Origin: Zantedeschia hybrid cultivar
Taxonomy: Eukaryota > Streptophyta > Magnoliopsida > Alismatales > Araceae
Length of the DNA: 64,000 bases
NCBI GenBank assembly: GCA_030544215.1
Contig: JARZZO010000002.1
Span: 23,931,395 to 23,995,394 of the forward strand
Direction of reading: 5' to 3'
The notes under the pieces: model-generated
The model's input: only the letters and a program-made list of their open reading frames with translations
Told to the model about the DNA's origin: nothing
Database searches by the model: none
Shown: in pieces, positions 10,684 to 21,111 of the stretch
Position numbering within the stretch: position 1 is the stretch's first letter
Layout: the number at the start of each line of letters is the position of its first letter
Position numbers and translations under genes: made by a program

Positions 10684-12754
10684 AGTGCAGGGCAAAAGAC
10701 TTCGGAGAGCCTCCTCATCTCTGTCTTGCCGGAGAGGGGCTCCTACCATGATTCTGGTGGAGGCCAACGTCTGACTGAGATGTTTGGGCAGGGGTCATAG
10801 AGTGAGTTCTTGCAGGGAAGCAATCCGTTGCCTCCGTTGCAAAGGCGTGGACCATAGGATGTGGGCTTGCCTGTTTTTCCTAGAGAAGGACCCTGGGGGT
10901 AGCTTTGATGGGGATAGGGAGATGAATCCTCTGAGATCTAGAGGTTCTCTCTCTGTTCCGACCATTGTAGTGCCTTGGTCGCCGAAGGTGGGAGTCACCA
11001 AAGGGTGGCTGGAGGATTCAATGGTGGTGTCTGTTGTTAACCCATCAGAGAAAATCTCCAGGCTAGTCTTGATGTCCAGTCTTCGTAAGCAGTGGCTGAA
11101 GGTCCCAGGATGGAATGTTAAAGGAATTGTAGCTAACGGATTCCTTGTTAGAGCTGAAGAAGTCTCTTGGAAGCTCGAAGTTTGCTCTGCTGGTTCTTTG
11201 GTTTTTGAGAATTGTCACCTCCAACTCTCCCCTAGGAAGCCCTATGTTGGGACCTTCCCGGCTTCGAAAGGCCTCAAGGTTTGGTGTCGTCTGAAGGGGG
11301 TTCCATTCCATCTCTGGAATGTGGATGCCTTTTAGGCGATCATCTCTCACTTTGGCATTCTCAGAAGTGTTGATGGGGGTGTGTTCATAGGTGATAGTCT
11401 TCAGTTTGCCTGTGTACTGGTGGAAGTTGGTCAGGTTGCCTCTATTCCTGACATGGTCATGATCATCCTAGGAGGTTCTGTCTTCTGGGTGTAGAGGTTA
11501 GAGGGCAGGGCGTGAATCCTCAGGTGAAGGAGGAGCTTGCCCAATATACTTGGGCTGAAGTTGTGGCAGGAATACAAAAGCTATCAGAATAACAGGGATG
11601 CTGGAGGGGTAACAGGGGCACTGGGGAAGACAGTGATAGCCACTCGGAAAGGGCTGAGTCTTGAGTTTGGACCAGTACTGCAAGATCTACTGAGTCAGGA
11701 GGATAGGAAGCGGTGCTTAGAGGGAAGGGCTAGTTATGATGGGACCCTAGGCTCGTGGTATTTCTGTGAGCAGGGGATCTTAGGTGCAAGGCCCATCAGT
11801 GGTTGAAGACTGCCTATTGGCTGGAGAGGCAGGGGATGTGGCGTTCTTCAAGGCGAAGGTGTCAGGCATGACCAGGTCTATTTCTGAGGGAAGTCACTGC
11901 ATAGCAATGGGGAGGTTTAATCTGGGTGGAGGTCCAGGCGGGGAAGATCAACAATCCCGGTTGGTACCGGGTTCTTCGAGCAGCTTTAGGGACCCGGTTA
12001 AGGATCTCGATCCAAAGTCTTCAAATCCCAACTTAATCGAAGACCACTCTAGTACGGCGGTTTGATATGTAAACCGTGCTTTGCCTGCAGAGGGATCGAA
12101 CCGATATCCATCGAACCATCATCATCTTCCTTCAAAGTTTGACACTGTTCACCTGAGCCGAGAATAGAGTATTGGATCGTCACGTCTAGATCATCTTCTG
12201 CCCGACCCTGCTCACCACTTTGAGGCTTTATGGTGATCAGCTAGGCTATCCTTGTTAGGAGACAATCCCAATTCCGATGAGGGAGGAGTGAGCATTGCTT
12301 CAGAGGGCGCAGAAGGCGATAGATGTTGGAGGTGGTCTATCTCCCATCTATCCTGCTTTGGATTATCTGCCACCTGATACTGGCAAGTCCGATGCTCTTG
12401 TGAGGTGGTATAATTGCAGTGATCATGCGGAGACTCAATTTGTGGACCAAGGAAAGTTAATTCCCATCAAGACATATCCGAACCCGCTTGCAGTGGCATT
12501 CGTAGTTTCGGAGGACACATGGATTGATGAGATTCTATAAATAGGGGTATCATTCCAGGGTCGTGAAGATAGCGTTGTAAGTTTTTGAAGAAACTTAAAG
12601 GGAGGGATGCTCTTCAAAATTCCATGAAGAGGAAAGGGCAAGGAGGAGGCATAAAGATCGGCAAACGTGAAGTTGACTTTGTTAGAAGTAATGAAGTTGT
12701 TGATACTCTCAGAGGCAAAAAAGGGAAAATGGTGGTAAATGAGGCCGGTCAGAT
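10684..12754 (+). pseudogene. L1 ORF1 (gag-like, zinc knuckle) pseudogene
   Basis: The likely start is ATG at 5209. The first 53 bases (5209-5261) are separated from the rest by the LTR element, and frame resumes at 10684. A stop follows at about 10771-10773. In the following frame are two CCHC-like knuckles (CLGRGHRVSSC, then CLRCKGVDHRMWAC, about 10790-10870). Next is a DUF4283-like stretch (about 11100-11335) with KGLKVWCRLKGVPFHLWN, characteristic of plant L1 ORF1 proteins, ending at an in-frame stop. Short open frames follow to 12.75 kb in the region where L1 ORF1 usually has a variable tail. The product would bind element RNA. It is broken. Confidence 0.75.
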
Positions 12755-13152
12755 ATGAAGCTGCTATCATGGAACATCCGAGGCCTTCGACTATAAAAAG
12801 AGGGCTGTTAAGGATTATATTAGGAACCTTCAAGTTGACTGTGTTTGTATTCAAGAAACCAAGCTGAGGATAATGGATGATCCTTTATTGAGAATGTTAG
12901 GGGGCACTGTTATGACGAGTTATGCCATCTGTCCGGCAGAAGGCGCTAAAAGGGGCCAATTGATTATGTGGAATGACAGGAGAATTAAAGGTGATTTGAA
13001 GGATGTGGGCGAATTTTCTGTATCAGTGAGCTTTGTCAGCAACTGTAGCAGCAAGAACTGGGTGGTTACTTCAACGTATGGACCTCATAATGACCAGCAG
13101 AGAAGCTTTTTTTTTTTCAGGAACTTAGTAGGTTGCAAGGATTGTTCCAAGG

Positions 13153-13278
13153 CAAGGCATTCCAGATCGGATCGGGTCCTTGAATCAGGACCCGCCGATC
13201 TCGATCCGAATCGGGACTTGCCGATCCCGATTCGAATCGGCCGATCCGGATCAGGATCGGCCGATTCTACATTCCATG
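13153..13278. mobile_element. hAT MITE, 126 bp (TSD TTCCAAGG)
   Basis: Ends are CAAGGCATTCCAGATCGG and, reverse complemented, CATGGAATGTAGAATCGG. A perfect 8-bp duplication TTCCAAGG flanks it at 13145-13152 and 13279-13286. The body is almost entirely ATCGG/CCGAT repeats. It sits in the endonuclease part of the L1 ORF2. Confidence 0.88.
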
Positions 13279-13326
13279 TTCCAAGGTGCCTGGTGCATTA
13301 TAGGATATTTCAATTGTATTAGATTC

Positions 13327-13483
13327 CATGGATGGCAGTACCGGCCGATACCGGCCGGTACCGGTACCCCATACCTGTAAAGGGTATCGGCCGATACCGG
13401 CTGATACTGGGCCGGTACCGGCCGGTACATATTGGTACCGGTACCCACCGATACGGGTACCGGTACCGGTACTGCCATCCCTG
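13327..13483. mobile_element. hAT MITE, 157 bp (TSD TTAGATTC), built of GGTACCGG motifs
   Basis: Ends are CATGGATGGCAGTACCGG and, reverse complemented, CAGGGATGGCAGTACCGG. TTAGATTC is duplicated at 13319-13326 and 13484-13491. The interior is a run of the palindromic words GGTACC and CCGGCCGATACCGG, so the whole element can fold on itself. It is inserted 40 bp from the previous MITE, at the degenerate GDFN motif of the L1 endonuclease. Confidence 0.9.
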
Positions 13484-15431
13484 TTAGATTCCCTTGGGAG
13501 AGGACAGGGAACCAGAATTGGAATAGAGAAATGGATAGCTTCAATCTATGGATTATGGAGAATGAAATGATAGATTTAGAGCTCCCTAATAGAAGATTTA
13601 CATGGTCCAACTTTCAGATCAACAGAATTCAATCTAGAATTGATAGAGCACTCATTTCTACAGAGTGGTTGAATTGGCTTCCAAGCACATATATTAATGG
13701 GATCAATAGAATGGTCTCATACCATATCCCCTTACTTCTTATGACAGGAGAAGAAGGTAAAAGACCAAGGATCTTCAGGTATGAACTTGCCTAGCACAAA
13801 TAGGAAGGTTTCAAAGAGTTAATGATAAAGTAGTGGACAGAAGCTCCAACAGCTGATCATGCTGCATCTTCTTTCCTGATGAAGCTGAGATAGGTTCGGA
13901 GATGCATCAAATAATGGGCAAAATAGACTTATGGGAAAGCCAATGAGAGAAGACAAGAACTTTTGCAGTTGATTGTGGGACTTGAACTCAAAAGTGAACA
14001 AGTTTCTTTGTCCAATGGAGAAGAACAAGTATTGAGAGGTTTCAAAATGCAATACTACGACTGGCTGAACCTGGAAGAGATTAGGTGGAAACAAAGGGCA
14101 AAAGAATTCTAGTTGAAAGAGGGGGACAAAAATATTTCATTCTTTCATGCGGTGGCCAGTGCAAACAAGAGATCCTCAAGGATTGATCATGTCAAAGTGG
14201 GAGATGTTGTGGTTGACAAGGGTAAGGAAATCATGGAGCATTTTGTCAGGTTTTATGAACAACTATTCTGTGAAAACAACCTTTCCAGGCCTTACTTGGA
14301 GGAAGGAGTTATTGCCAAGCTGGAGGTGAATACGGTGGATGAATTGTGCAGTCCAATCCAAGTGGAGGAGGTTAAAGAAGTCATTTCAGCATGGATCCTA
14401 ATAAATCACCAGGTCCTGATGGTTTTTCTCTTGGTTTTTATCAAATTTTTTGGGATCTTATCAAGGATGATTTGATGAAAGTAGTATTGGAATTCCAGGA
14501 TTACCCCTCTAGCATCAAATGCTTCAATTCCACACATATTGTCCTCATTCCGAAAGTAGAGGGTGCTGTAAGGTTGACTGATTTCAGACTTATTAGACTA
14601 TTAAATGGATGCTATAAAATCATCACTAAGATATTGGCAACTAAAATAAAAAAGGTCATGGAAAAATTGGTCGATAAGAAACAGTCTTCACTTATGGAGA
14701 GGCGGTATATATTGGATAACTACATGGCTGCATTTGACGTCATCCATTATCAAAGGAGCAGAAATAAGAAAGGAGCCCTCTTGAAGCTCGACTTCGAGAA
14801 GGCATTTGACAAAATCAGTTGGCAGTGCATCAGCAAGACTTAGTAGCTTATGGGATTTAAGCAGAAATGGATTGATTGGGTCTTGTCCTGTATTTCATCA
14901 GCCAGATTCTCAATTTTGATTAATGGGGAACCTTGTGGTTATTTTAGCAGTACTAGAGGGCTGAGACGAGGGGACCCTTTATCCCCATTTTTATTCATTC
15001 TTGTTGGCCCGATTTTCAGTTCTCTGTGGAACAAAGCAGGTCAGTTGGGGTTAGTTGATGGGTTCAGGTTTGGAAGGAATACTCCACATTTGTCTCATTT
15101 GCAGTTTGCGGACGACACTCTCATTTTCACCTCCGGGAGTCGGATCTTTATGTAGAATCAGTAATTTTCTTGTTCTAATTGAGCTTATTACAGGGCTCAC
15201 AATCAATTATGGCAAATCTGAAGTGGTTGGTATTAATATGTCTAATGATATCTGAAGGGTATTGCTGATCTTTTGGGTTGTTCATGTTCTAAATTCCCTA
15301 TCGGATATTTACGATTGCCTTTAACTGATGGAGCCATCAAAGTTAGGGACTGGGATCCCCTGGTGAAGAGATCTGAAAACTCACTGGAAGGCTGGAAAAG
15401 GAGATACCTCTCAGCAGGTGGCAGGTTGATT

Positions 15432-15645
15432 CATGGATTGCGGAATCGGCGGGTTCCGATCCGATTCGGGGGGGATTTTACTGTTCCCCCCCACCGATTT
15501 GAAAAAAAAAAAAAAAACGGCCGAAATCGGCCCGAATTGGACCAAATCGGGGCCGGACCGGCCAAATCGGGGCCGGACCGGCCAAATCGGCCGGTCTGGA
15601 CCCGATCTGGTCCGGTTCGGGCCGGTCCCGATCCCCCCCTTAAGG
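15432..15645. mobile_element. hAT-like fragment with CCGAT-rich body
   Basis: Starts CATGGATTGCGGAATCGG, much like the ends of the two MITEs above, directly after the L1 codons for GGRLI. The body repeats CCAAATCGGGGCCGGACCGG. I cannot find the matching right end or a copy of GGTTGATT, so it appears truncated by the adjacent elements. Confidence 0.55.
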
Positions 15646-15650
15646 TTTAA

Positions 15651-17183
15651 GGTCTTGTTTGGTATCGGGATAGAAAAAGGGAAGAATATGGATAAATTAA
15701 TTAATTTATCCTTATCCTTATTCTGTGATGGGTTTGGTATGTGAGGGGATAAGAAAAAAGTTAATCCTATTCTCTATTTGGTGAAAATGAGCACAGTACG
15801 GAAGATAAGTTGTGAAAAAGACATTGCTATCCTTCTAATCTAAAGTAACATGGGTATTATATTATTTTATGTAATATAACTATATATTCAATATATATGT
15901 AGTATATTAAGTGTAAATATTTTTTTATTTTTTATTACTCGTATCATGATACACTAAACATACTTAATTCAAGTTATTGAATTTAATTATATTTTAAAGG
16001 CACTCAATTTATACTACACATAATTAACATATAATTAGAATATAATAATATATTAAATATACTTAATAGTATTATTCAATATAGTAAATGAACCATTATT
16101 AAAGTTAATTATATTATTATTTTATAAATCCGATGTAATACTAATGTCTATTAGTACTAATACTAGTATGTAAGTACTAATACTAATCTAAGATAATAAT
16201 ATATGTATTATATTATATAATAATCTATTAAAATATTTATTAGTGTTATTTAAAATAATAATGTATATTATTATATTACATATAAAATATATTAAAGATG
16301 CTTATAGATTTATTTAAGTATTATATATATTATTTTAAGTATTATTGAATTTAAGTATATATTAAAGTACACATTATGTCATTAGCTAGTAATGAAGCCG
16401 TTATTGAATTTAAGTATATTATTTTATAAATCCAATGTAGTACTAATGCTTATTAATACTAATATTAGTATGTAAGTACTAATATTACTAATATAAGTAC
16501 TAATATAAATTTAAGATAATAATATATGTTATTTTATAATATATAATAATATATTAAAAAACTTATTAGTACTATCTAAGATCCATCCGTATTGGCTTGA
16601 TTCATATTTCTATTTAATGACATAATGTCATTAACTAGAAATAAAGTTGTTATTAGAGTTAATTATATTACTATTTTAAGAATACGATGTAATACTAATA
16701 CTTATTAGTACTAATACTAATAATTTAAGTACAAATACTAATTTAAGATAATAATATATGATATTATATTATATATAATAATATATTAAAATACTTATTA
16801 GCACTATTTAAAGATAATGATATATAAGATAAATATAATAATATATTCTATAGGTGGTATCGATTTGATTAATAATTTTATTTAATAATATATTTAACGT
16901 CATTAGATAGTAATAAAATAATTATTAGAGTTAAATATATTATTATTTTATGAACTAAGAGAAGGGGCAAATGAGGGTAACAATGAGGTTAAGGGGCGAG
17001 GATAAGTCATTCCACCTTTTTGGTGGAATAAGTTATCCCCATATCTAACCCCAAAAATGGGGTTAAGCTCCCTTATCCCTATTCCCCTTAACCCCTCTTA
17101 TCCTCGTGACTTTTTGCAATGCCAAACGAGGAACAGAGATATACAAGCCTTATCCCTGGCTTATCTCGATACCAAACGGGACC
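15651..17183 (+). mobile_element. AT-rich TIR element, copy A (1.53 kb)
   Basis: Terminal inverted repeats read GGTCTTGTTTGGTATCGGGA and, reversed, GGTCCCGTTTGGTATCGAGA. GC-richer subterminal zones of about 200 bp flank about 1.1 kb of TA-rich sequence with no ORF. It is flanked on both sides by TTAA. The TIR resembles GGGCC(T)GTTTGG-type ends of PIF/Harbinger (Tourist) MITEs, whose TSD is a TAA-like triplet. The superfamily is uncertain. Confidence 0.8.
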
Positions 17184-17187
17184 TTAA

Positions 17188-18783
17188 GGTCCCGTTTGGT
17201 ATCGGGATAGAAAAGGAGAAGAATAGGGATAAATTAACCTAGATTAATTTATCCCTATCCTTATTCTGTGATGTGTTTGGTATGTGAGGGGATAAGAAAA
17301 AAGTTAATCATATTCTCTATTTGGTGAAAATGAGCACAGTATGGAAGATAAGTTGTGAAAAAGACATTGCTACCCTTCTAATCTAAAGTAACATGGGTAT
17401 TATATTATTTTATGTAATATAACTATATATTCAATATATATGTAGTATATTAAGTGTAAATATTTTTTTATTTTTTATTACTCGTATCATGATACACTAA
17501 ACATACTTAATTCAAGTTATTGAATTTAATTATATTTTAAAGACACTCAATTTATACTACACATAATTAACATATAATTAGAATATAATAATATATTAAA
17601 TAAACTTAATAGTATTATTCAATATAGTAAATGAACCATTATTAAAGTTAATTATATTATTATTTTATAAATCCGATGTAATACTAATGTCTATTAGTAC
17701 TAATACTAGTATGTAAGTACTAATATTAATCTAAGATAATAATATATGTATTATATTATATAATAATCTATTAAAATATTTATTAGTGTTATTTAAAATA
17801 ATAATGTATATTATTATATTACATATAAAATATATTAAAGATGCTTATAGATTTATTTAAGTATTATATATATTATTTTAAGTATTATTGAATTTAAGTA
17901 TATATTAAAGTATATATTAAAGTACACATTATGTCATTAGCTAGTAATGAAGCCGTTATTGAATTTAAGTATATTATTTTATAAATCTAATGTAGTACTA
18001 ATGCTTATTAATATTAATATTAGTATGTAAGTACTAATATTACTAATATTAATTTAAGATAATAATATATGTTATTTTATAATATATTAAAAAACTTATT
18101 AGTACTATCTAAGATAATAATATATATTATTATATTATGTATAATAATATATTAAATATGCTTATTACTATTATTTAGTATAATAATATATTTCATCCGT
18201 ATTGGCTTGATTCATATTTCTATTTAATGACATAATGTCATTAACTAGAAATAAAGTTGTTATTAGAGTTAATTATATTATTATTTTAAGAACACGATGT
18301 AATACTAATACTTATTAGTACTAATACTAATAATTTAAGTACAAATACTAATTTAAGATAATAATATATGATATTATATTATATATAATAATATATTAAA
18401 ATACTTATTAGCACTATTTAAAGATAATGACATATAAGATAAATATAATAATATATTCTATAGGTGGTATCGATTTGATTAATAATTTTATTTAATAATA
18501 TATTTAACGTCATTAGATAGTAATAAAATAATTATTTGAGTTAAATATATTATTATTTTATGAACCAAGAGAAGGGGCAAAATGAGGGTAACAATGAGGT
18601 TAAGGGGCAAGGATAAGTCATTCCACCTTTTTGGTGGAATAAGTTATCCCCATATCTAATCCCAAAAATGGGGTTAAGCTCCCTTATCCCTATTCCCCTT
18701 AACCCCTCTTATCCTCGTGACTTTTTGCAATGCCAAACGAGGAACGGGGATATCCCTGGCTTATCCCGATACCAAACGGGACC
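17188..18783 (+). mobile_element. AT-rich TIR element, copy B (1.60 kb)
   Basis: Same orientation and nearly the same sequence as copy A, separated from it by only TTAA. Differences are a few indels, for example an extra TATATTAAAG unit near 17905 and about 80 bp near 18110-18190. No coding potential. Confidence 0.85.
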
Positions 18784-18807
18784 TAAAACCCTAAAACCCT
18801 AAACCCT
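18784..18807. repeat. Telomere-like repeat between copies B and C
   Basis: Three to four imperfect CCCTAAA/CCCTAAAA units (plant telomere repeat TTTAGGG in reverse) fill the whole 24-bp gap between the inverted elements. Confidence 0.8.
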
Positions 18808-20402
18808 CCCGTTTGGTATCGGGATAAGCCAGGGATATCCTCGTTTGGCATTGCAAAAAGTCACGAGGATAAGAGGGGTTAAGGGGAATAGGGATAAGGG
18901 AGCTTAACCCCATTTTTGGGGTTAGATATGGGGATAACTTATTCCACCAAAAAAGTGGAATGACTTATCCTTGCCCCTTAACCTCATTGTTACCCTCATT
19001 TGCCCCTTCTCTTGGTTCATAAAATAATAATATATTTAACTCTAATAATTATTTTATTACTATCTAATGACGTTAAATATATTATTAAATAAAATTATTA
19101 ATCAAATCGATACCACCTATAGAATATATTATTATATTTATCTTATATATCATTATCTTTAAATAGTGCTAATAAGTATTTTAATATATTATTATATATA
19201 ATATAATATCATATATTATTATCTTAAATTAGTATTTGTACTTAAATTATTAGTATTAGTACTAATAAGTATTAGTATTACATCGTGTTCTTAAAATAAT
19301 AATATAATTAACTCTAATAACAACTTTATTTCTAGTTAATGACATTATGTCATTAAATAGAAATATGAATCAAGCCAATACGGATGGAATATATTATTAT
19401 ACTAAATAATAGTAATAAGCATCTTTAATATATTATTATACATAATATAATAATATATATTATTATCTTAGATAGTACTAATAAGTTTTTTAATATATTA
19501 TTATATATTATAAAATAACATATATTATTATCTTAAATTAATATTAGTACTTATATTAGTAATATTAGTACTTACATACTAATATTAGTATTAATAAGCA
19601 TTAGTACTACATTGGATTTATAAAATAATATACTTAAATTCAATAACGGCTTCATTACTAGCTAATGACATAATGTGTACTTTAATATATACTTAAATTC
19701 AATAATACTTAAAATAATATATATAATACTTAAATAAATCTATAAGCATCTTTAATATATTTTATATGTAATATAATAATATACATTATTATTTTAAATA
19801 ACACTAATAAATATTTTAATAGATTATTATATAATATAATACATATATTATTATCTTAGATTAGTATTAGTACTTACATACTAGTATTAGTACTAATAGA
19901 CATTAGTATTACATCGGATTTATAAAATAATAATATAATTAACTTTAATAATGGTTCATTTACTATATTGAATAATACTATTAAGTTTATTTAATATATT
20001 ATTATATTCTAATTATATGTTAATTATGTGTAGTATAAATTGAGTGTCTTTAAAATATAATTAAATTCAATAACTTGAATTAAGTATGTTTAGTGTATCA
20101 TGATACGAGTAATAAAAAATAAAAAAATATTTACACTTAATATACTACATATATATTGAATATATAGTTATATTATATAAAATAATATAATACCCATGTT
20201 ACTTTAGATTAGAAGGGTAGCAATGTCTTTTTCACAACTTATCTTCCATATTGTGCTCATTTTCACCAAATAGAGAATAGGATTAACTTTTTTCTTATCC
20301 CCTCACATACCAAACACATCACATAATAAGGATAGGGATAAATTAATCTAGGTTAATTTATCCCTATTCTTCTCCTTTTCTATCCCGATACCAAACGGGC
20401 CC
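18808..20402 (-). mobile_element. AT-rich TIR element, copy C, inverted relative to B (1.60 kb)
   Basis: Reverse complement of copy B over essentially its full length. The left end starts CCCGTTTGGTATCGGGATA, and the right end is CTATCCCGATACCAAACGGG. Small differences are visible, such as a 7-bp indel near the inner end (18830). B and C together make a 3.2-kb palindrome with a 24-bp loop. Confidence 0.85.
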
Positions 20403-20437
20403 TTAACCCTTAACCCTAAAACCTAAACCCTAAACCC
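20403..20437. repeat. Second telomere-like repeat
   Basis: TTAACCC and CCCTAAA variants, about five units, lie directly outside copy C and end at GTTTAAGGTCTT. The same 12-mer GTTTAAGGTCTT occurs at the outer end of copy A (15646-15657), so it brackets the A-B-C block. Confidence 0.75.
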
Positions 20438-20722
20438 GTTTAAGGTCTTCTTGTTGAAGGCAAGAGAATGGAAGAAACTGATCTTATGACCCTACTTATG
20501 GTTACAGCTTTATTGTCTTTTAGTTCCTTGCATTTTGTTGTTTTTTCGGTTTGGACCCAGAGTTGTGTTTTCTTTTGGGTCCAGGTGAGTATCCTTTGTT
20601 GGAAGGGTAACTTTTTGTTGTAACGGTGGCAGATTTTGTTTTCTGCCTGGGTTTATCCTTCATGTATCTCTCTTTCACAATCTTAATGAATTGTGACAAT
20701 TTTGTCACCTTCAAAAAGAAAA
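20438..20722 (+). repeat. 3' terminal part of the L1 LINE
   Basis: Noncoding 3' region ending TTTGTCACCTTC plus an A-rich tail, followed by the downstream copy of the LINE target duplication. Its outer end, together with 5183-5193, defines the L1 insertion. Confidence 0.75.
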
Positions 20723-20733
20723 TTTGCTCAAGT

Positions 20734-21111
20734 CATTGAGACCCAAATTCATGTAAAATTGAAGAACATGTGACTATCTGAACATGCTTTAGTAGCCGTC
20801 TTTGCAGGAGGTTATGTAATAGAATGCTGCTTAGAAAATTTTACCAATTTTACAAGATGTAAATCTATAAGCTTCCTCCATTGTGATCAAATTACAATGC
20901 CTAACCAGTTCACTAATTCAGAGAAATTCAAGAGAGTGAACTGTCCAGAAATATGAAAACCCAAACATGCTCTAACTGTGACATTAGCATAAAATGCCTC
21001 AAGAAGTTTTCTATGAATTGTATAGCATGTTGTTTATGGATGAAATCAGTTATGGCCAAGTTTCAAACCCTAATAGCATGCCACTAAGCTTGAAGAAATT
21101 TGAGGAGTACG
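20734..21111. other. Unassigned DNA between LINE and element 2
   Basis: Nothing recognisable. It is presumably the original intron sequence that both elements entered. Confidence 0.35.

Larger units (their letters stand above)
12755..15436 (+). pseudogene. L1 ORF2 (APE endonuclease and reverse transcriptase) pseudogene
   Basis: The start ATG at 12755 gives MKLLSWNIRGL, the usual L1 endonuclease opening. A +1 shift near 12785 then leads to CIQETKL (catalytic Glu), WNDRR and a STYGPH segment. The GDFN motif reads GYFN at about 13305, right before a MITE. After the MITEs comes LPNRRFTWSN...SRIDRAL. Reverse transcriptase motifs are NKSPGPDGF (about 14400), LLKLDFEKAFDKISW (14780-14822), a stop, then RRGDPLSPFLF (about 14970) and LQFADDTLIF with the catalytic Asp pair (15100-15129). 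The thumb region (WKRRYLSAGGRLI) breaks off at about 15432, where a hAT-like sequence begins. At least four lesions are visible. Confidence 0.85.
5194..20722 (+). mobile_element. L1-type LINE, old and broken by nested insertions
   Basis: The LINE is bounded by a direct repeat TTTGCTCAAGT (5183-5193 and 20723-20733). Its 3' end is an A-rich tail after TTTGTCACCTTC, a common plant L1 ending. Own sequence remains at 5194-5261, 10684-13144, 13287-13318, 13492-about 15431 and about 20438-20722, roughly 4.8 kb. A full plant L1 is usually 6-7 kb, so the segment after the reverse transcriptase thumb is probably lost. ORF1 is read through the LTR insertion: codons for Gly-Trp-Val before 5262 continue with Val-Gln-Gly-Lys-Arg after 10684. 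ORF2 has endonuclease and reverse transcriptase motifs with several stops and frameshifts. The element cannot be autonomous now. Confidence 0.9.

Noticed and set aside
15651..17187. piggyBac element because of TTAA flanks
   Set aside because: TTAA is seen cleanly only around copy A and at the A-B junction. Copies B and C have other flanks, and the TIR resembles PIF/Harbinger-type ends more. Left unclassified.
18784..20437. CCCTAAA repeats as a true chromosome end
   Set aside because: Only a few imperfect units on each side, with normal gene-bearing sequence continuing for 40 kb.
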